From NCBI RefSeq assembly GCF_003075395.1, contig NZ_QDFV01000009.1, forward strand, positions 1 through 64,000: a stretch of DNA of 64,000 nt. The letters run 5' to 3'. The notes under the pieces were generated by a model. The model was not told where the DNA came from and did not search any database. It saw only the letters and a list, made by a program, of their open reading frames with translations. A program made the position numbers and the translations under genes. The stretch is from Microbacterium sp. TPD7012 (GTDB taxonomy: Bacteria; Actinomycetota; Actinomycetes; Actinomycetales; Microbacteriaceae). Positions 61,832 to 64,000 of this stretch are shown here, piece after piece (positions within the stretch are counted from its first letter, which is position 1; each line of letters begins with the position of its first letter).

Positions 61832-62191
61832 GTGGGCAACGTGTCTGAGAACGTTGTGGAGAACCCTGCTGTCGAGTGGCTGACCATGCCCGACCTCGTC
61901 GAGGTGCTGGATGAGCCGCTCGGCCGCGTCCGTCGCCTGATCGACGAGCACTACCTCGTCGGCTCGCGACGCGGCGGCGTGTTCGCGGTGCCCTCGATCT
62001 TCATCGTCGACGGGCATCCGCTGAGCTCCCTGCGCGGGACCATCATCGTGCTGCAGGACGCGGGCTTCACCGACGACGAGCTGATCGACTGGCTGCTCGA
62101 GGACGAGGAGAGCCTCGGCCGGTCGCCGATCGCCGCCCTCCTCGCGGGTCACAAGAGCGCGGTCCGTCGACTCGCTCGCACGCTCGCCTGA
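61832..62191 (+). CDS. Rv2175c-like DNA-binding protein
   Basis: A 119-residue protein with an N-terminal winged helix-turn-helix (VEWLTMPDLVEVLDEPLGRVRRLIDEHYLVGSRRGGVFAVPSIFI) and a C-terminal helical part. It corresponds in sequence pattern and place to mycobacterial Rv2175c, a DNA-binding substrate of PknL. GTG 61832 is chosen because GGGAGGTGAGATA, an almost perfect ribosome site, precedes it; ATG 61805 and 61817 are upstream of that site. The Thr just before the HTH (WLTMPDL) deserves testing as a phospho-site. Confidence 0.82.
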   Translation: MGNVSENVVENPAVEWLTMPDLVEVLDEPLGRVRRLIDEHYLVGSRRGGVFAVPSIFIVDGHPLSSLRGTIIVLQDAGFTDDELIDWLLEDEESLGRSPIAALLAGHKSAVRRLARTLA

Positions 62192-62204
62192 CGGACGATC
62201 GGCT

Positions 62205-63293
62205 TCAGGCCGACCGCACGGTCGCCGCGCGGGCGAGATCGCGCAGCTCGCCGACCGCCGCGTTGTCCAGGCGCGCACCCGAGAGGGCGCGGTCGGCTTC
62301 ACGGGCGTAGTCGGAGATCATCGTCTCGACGCGTTCGAGCGCTCCGGATTCCGCGATCGTCGCCTGCAGGAACGACACCTGCTGCGCGGTGAGCTCCGGG
62401 TCGCCGAGCATCTCGTCGAGGAGGTTCCTCGCCGAGGCGTCCAGCGCCTGCCTCGTGAGCGCGACGAGGACCGTCCGCTTGCCCTCGCGCAGATCGTCGC
62501 CGGCGGGCTTGCCTGTCACGGAGGAATCGCCGAAGACGCCGAGGATGTCGTCGCGCAGCTGGAAGGCCATGCCGATCGGGTGTCCGAAGCTCCGCAGCGC
62601 CGCCATCTGATCGTCCTCCGCGCCGGCGAGGGCTCCGCCGAGCACGAGGGGCTGCTCGATGCTGTAGCGGGCGGACTTGAGCGAGACCACGCGCAGCGCG
62701 CGCTCGGCGTGCAGCCCGCCGTCGTTGACGCTCCAGGCCGATTCCTCCGCGATGTCGAGGAACTGCCCGGTCGTCACATCGCGGCGCATGCGCGCGTACT
62801 CGCCCCGCACGGCGCGAGCGTGGGCGTGACCGTCCAGAGCGGACTCCAGCAGGTCGTCGCTCCACGCCACGAGGAGGTCCCCGAGCAGCACGGCGGAGGC
62901 ATGGCCGAAGGCCTCCGCGTCACCCGACCATCCCGCGTCACGGTGCGACGCCTCCAGGGCCCTGTGCGCGGCCGGCCGGCCACGGCGCGTGTCGGAGTTG
63001 TCGATCAGGTCGTCGTGGACGAGCGCGGCCGACTGGAAGATCTCCAGGGCGGCGCACGTGTCCCAGAGCACGTCGGACTCCGTGGCGTCGCGGTCCCGGA
63101 ATCGGGCGACGGCTCGCCAGCCGGCATGGCAGAAACGGGCGCGGAGCCGCTTGCCTCCGACGAGGGTCGCGGCGGCTGCGTCGAGGAACCCCGCCGCCTC
63201 CGAGCCGTACTCGAGGGATTCGGTGCGCATCAGCGCGAGGAAGCGGTCCAGGCGAGCGGCGACGGCGTCGGGTACGGAGGAGGGGGACGGCAC
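62205..63293 (-). CDS. polyprenyl diphosphate synthase
   Basis: A 362-residue trans-isoprenyl chain-elongating enzyme. The first Asp-rich motif is LVHDDLIDNSDTRRGRP and the second FQLRDDILGVFGD, with GGKRLRARFC near the start and GKPAGDDLREGKRTVLVAL. It matches the place of idsA2 (Rv2173) in Mycobacterium. The product chain length cannot be told. GTG 63293 has TATGCT seven bases upstream; ATG 63305 overlaps that hexamer and is the alternative. Confidence 0.88.
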   Translation of the reverse strand: MPSPSSVPDAVAARLDRFLALMRTESLEYGSEAAGFLDAAAATLVGGKRLRARFCHAGWRAVARFRDRDATESDVLWDTCAALEIFQSAALVHDDLIDNSDTRRGRPAAHRALEASHRDAGWSGDAEAFGHASAVLLGDLLVAWSDDLLESALDGHAHARAVRGEYARMRRDVTTGQFLDIAEESAWSVNDGGLHAERALRVVSLKSARYSIEQPLVLGGALAGAEDDQMAALRSFGHPIGMAFQLRDDILGVFGDSSVTGKPAGDDLREGKRTVLVALTRQALDASARNLLDEMLGDPELTAQQVSFLQATIAESGALERVETMISDYAREADRALSGARLDNAAVGELRDLARAATVRSA

Positions 63294-63300
63294 GACTCCC

Positions 63301-63306
63301 AGCATA
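63301..63306 (-). promoter_or_regulatory. -10 element of the polyprenyl synthase gene
   Basis: Minus strand TATGCT, seven bases (GGGAGTC), GTG at 63293; leaderless layout. Confidence 0.45.
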
Positions 63307-63356
63307 CGTAAAGCAAGGAGGGGGCGATCGGCTAGCCTCGGACGCCTCCTCGCGCG

Positions 63357-63362
63357 TAGAAT
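63357..63362 (+). promoter_or_regulatory. -10 element of the DUF3040 gene
   Basis: TAGAAT lies 28 bases before ATG 63391, leaving a ~22-base leader with GAGGGGGACGAA. Confidence 0.6.
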
Positions 63363-63390
63363 GGAAGGCACGATACCCGAGGGGGACGAA

Positions 63391-63765
63391 ATGCCACTCT
63401 CCGAACAGGAGCAGCGTCTGCTCGATGAGATGGAACGCCATCTCCTTCACAACGACGCCGACGTCGTGAGCGCGCCATCAGGCGATCGCACACTGAGCTA
63501 TCGCAACCTCGTGTACGGCGCCCTTCTGCTGCTGGCAGGCGTCGGCGGCCTCGTCGCCGGAGTCATCATCGGTGACGTCTGGGGCATCGTCGTGGGTGTC
63601 ATCGGCTTCGCAGCGATGCTGGCCGGAGTCATGATCGCCGTGACGCCCGTGCGCCGGACGACCCCAGCCGCCCCTCGTGAGCGATCGGCCTCGAAGCAGC
63701 CGAGTTCGGCCTCCTTCATGGATCGCATGAACGATCGTTGGGATCGCCGCCAAGACGGACGCTGA
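63391..63765 (+). CDS. DUF3040 family membrane protein
   Basis: A 124-residue protein. The opening MPLSEQEQRLLDEMERHLLHND is the hallmark of DUF3040. Two membrane helices follow (~residues 42-85: LVYGALLLLAGVGGLVAGVIIG and VWGIVVGVIGFAAMLAGVMIAV), then a basic, Ser-rich tail. It regularly precedes mraZ in actinobacteria, as it appears to do here. The function is unknown; a link to envelope growth is suggested only by position. Confidence 0.9.
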   Translation: MPLSEQEQRLLDEMERHLLHNDADVVSAPSGDRTLSYRNLVYGALLLLAGVGGLVAGVIIGDVWGIVVGVIGFAAMLAGVMIAVTPVRRTTPAAPRERSASKQPSSASFMDRMNDRWDRRQDGR

Positions 63766-63782
63766 CCTCTCCTCCCTCTCTC

Positions 63783-63814
63783 GAAAGCCCGGATGCTGAG
63801 CATCCGGGCTTTTC
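63783..63814 (+). terminator. terminator after the DUF3040 gene
   Basis: GAAAGCCCGGATG and CATCCGGGCTTTTC form a 13-bp stem with a 5-base loop, ending in TTTTCT. It separates the gene from the mraZ promoter region. Confidence 0.92.
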
Positions 63815-63854
63815 TGCGTCCGGAGCCGCCCGCGGGGTATCAGGGGTAGGCCTG

Positions 63855-63894
63855 CCCTCCACTGGCCCTCCACCTGCCCTCCACCGTCCTTCAC
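63855..63894 (-). repeat. inverted array of GTGGAGGG-type repeats
   Basis: CCCTCCAC occurs at 63855-63862, 63866-63873 and 63877-63884, with a variant TCCTTCAC at 63887-63894. On the minus strand these are GTGGAGGG elements at 10-11-base spacing, resembling the GTGG repeats of the plus-strand array at 63964-63993. Confidence 0.55.
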
Positions 63895-63963
63895 CGCGTA
63901 ATTCCGCGGTTCTAGGGCGACCCCGCTCGTATCGAACCGGCGCATCGGCGTATTCGCCGTAGG

Positions 63964-63993
63964 TTTGTGGAGGAAAGTGGAGTAAAGTGGGGC
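63964..63993 (+). promoter_or_regulatory. MraZ operator (three 10-bp repeats) at the start of the dcw cluster
   Basis: TTTGTGGAGG, AAAGTGGAGT and AAAGTGGGGC follow each other in exact 10-base phase. MraZ is known to bind three or more direct repeats of this AAAGTGGNNN/TGGGN type in front of its own gene. The location after a DUF3040 gene fits mraZ, whose coding region should lie just beyond the window end. Confidence 0.75.
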
Positions 63994-64000
63994 GCACCTC

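Overview
This window is chromosomal DNA from a high-GC Gram-positive bacterium, most likely a Micrococcales actinobacterium close to Microbacterium. The evidence is the very high GC content, frequent GTG and TTG starts, about twenty genes with a TANNNT hexamer 6-8 bases before the start codon (leaderless transcripts), actinobacterial gene order, and two short dispersed repeats of a kind familiar from Microbacteriaceae genomes. The genus is an inference; no 16S gene is present.

Layout. 1-731: end of an rRNA operon (23S tail, 5S, terminator). 760-18020: a long co-directional housekeeping run (repeat-rich TPR protein, HAD phosphatase, tlyA, nadK, recN, pyrG, Nudix, xerD, parA, scpA, scpB, rluB-type synthase, tyrA, cmk, der, Nudix-NYN fusion), mostly with overlapping stops and starts. 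It parallels the Mycobacterium tlyA-recN-pyrG-xerD-parA-scpAB-cmk-der region. 18061-24446: accessory stretch with a DUF222/HNH (13E12-type) gene under a LexA-like box, an S4 protein, a YhhN membrane protein, small hypotheticals, two GNAT enzymes, tRNA-Pro(GGG), a SUKH-like and a VOC protein.

24447-31320: two catabolic-looking modules. The first is a TetR regulator divergent from an NCS1 permease and a YtcJ-type amidohydrolase. The second is an IclR regulator with a degenerate S-adenosylhomocysteinase-like protein, divergent from a Gfo/Idh/MocA oxidoreductase. 31324-32680: a patatin-like gene with an apparent leader-peptide attenuator and a structured non-coding stretch upstream. 33080-38870: the SOS mutagenesis cassette imuA'-imuB-dnaE2 with its own LexA-like box. 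39015-43377: small genes, then a type III PKS / methyltransferase / FAD monooxygenase operon resembling phenolic-lipid (srsABC-type) pathways.

43477-54284: lpdA, copC, garA and two MerR regulators (the first FtsR-like), an orphan ParA, pyruvate carboxylase, a MinD-like ATPase with a long Glu-Pro tract, and peptide deformylase. 54377-63765: fadD, plsC, aroG, a PASTA Ser/Thr kinase (PknL-like), a LysM exoprotein, an Rv2175c-like DNA-binding protein, a polyprenyl synthase and a DUF3040 protein. These follow the order known in Mycobacterium just upstream of the dcw (division and cell wall) cluster. The window ends inside what looks like the mraZ operator, with three 10-bp GTGG repeats.

The most unusual signals are the leader peptide with competing hairpins upstream of the patatin gene, whose product also has Asn in place of the usual catalytic Asp; two LexA-like boxes controlling separate DNA-damage genes; and the S-adenosylhomocysteinase-like protein that keeps the NAD fold but has lost several substrate residues.
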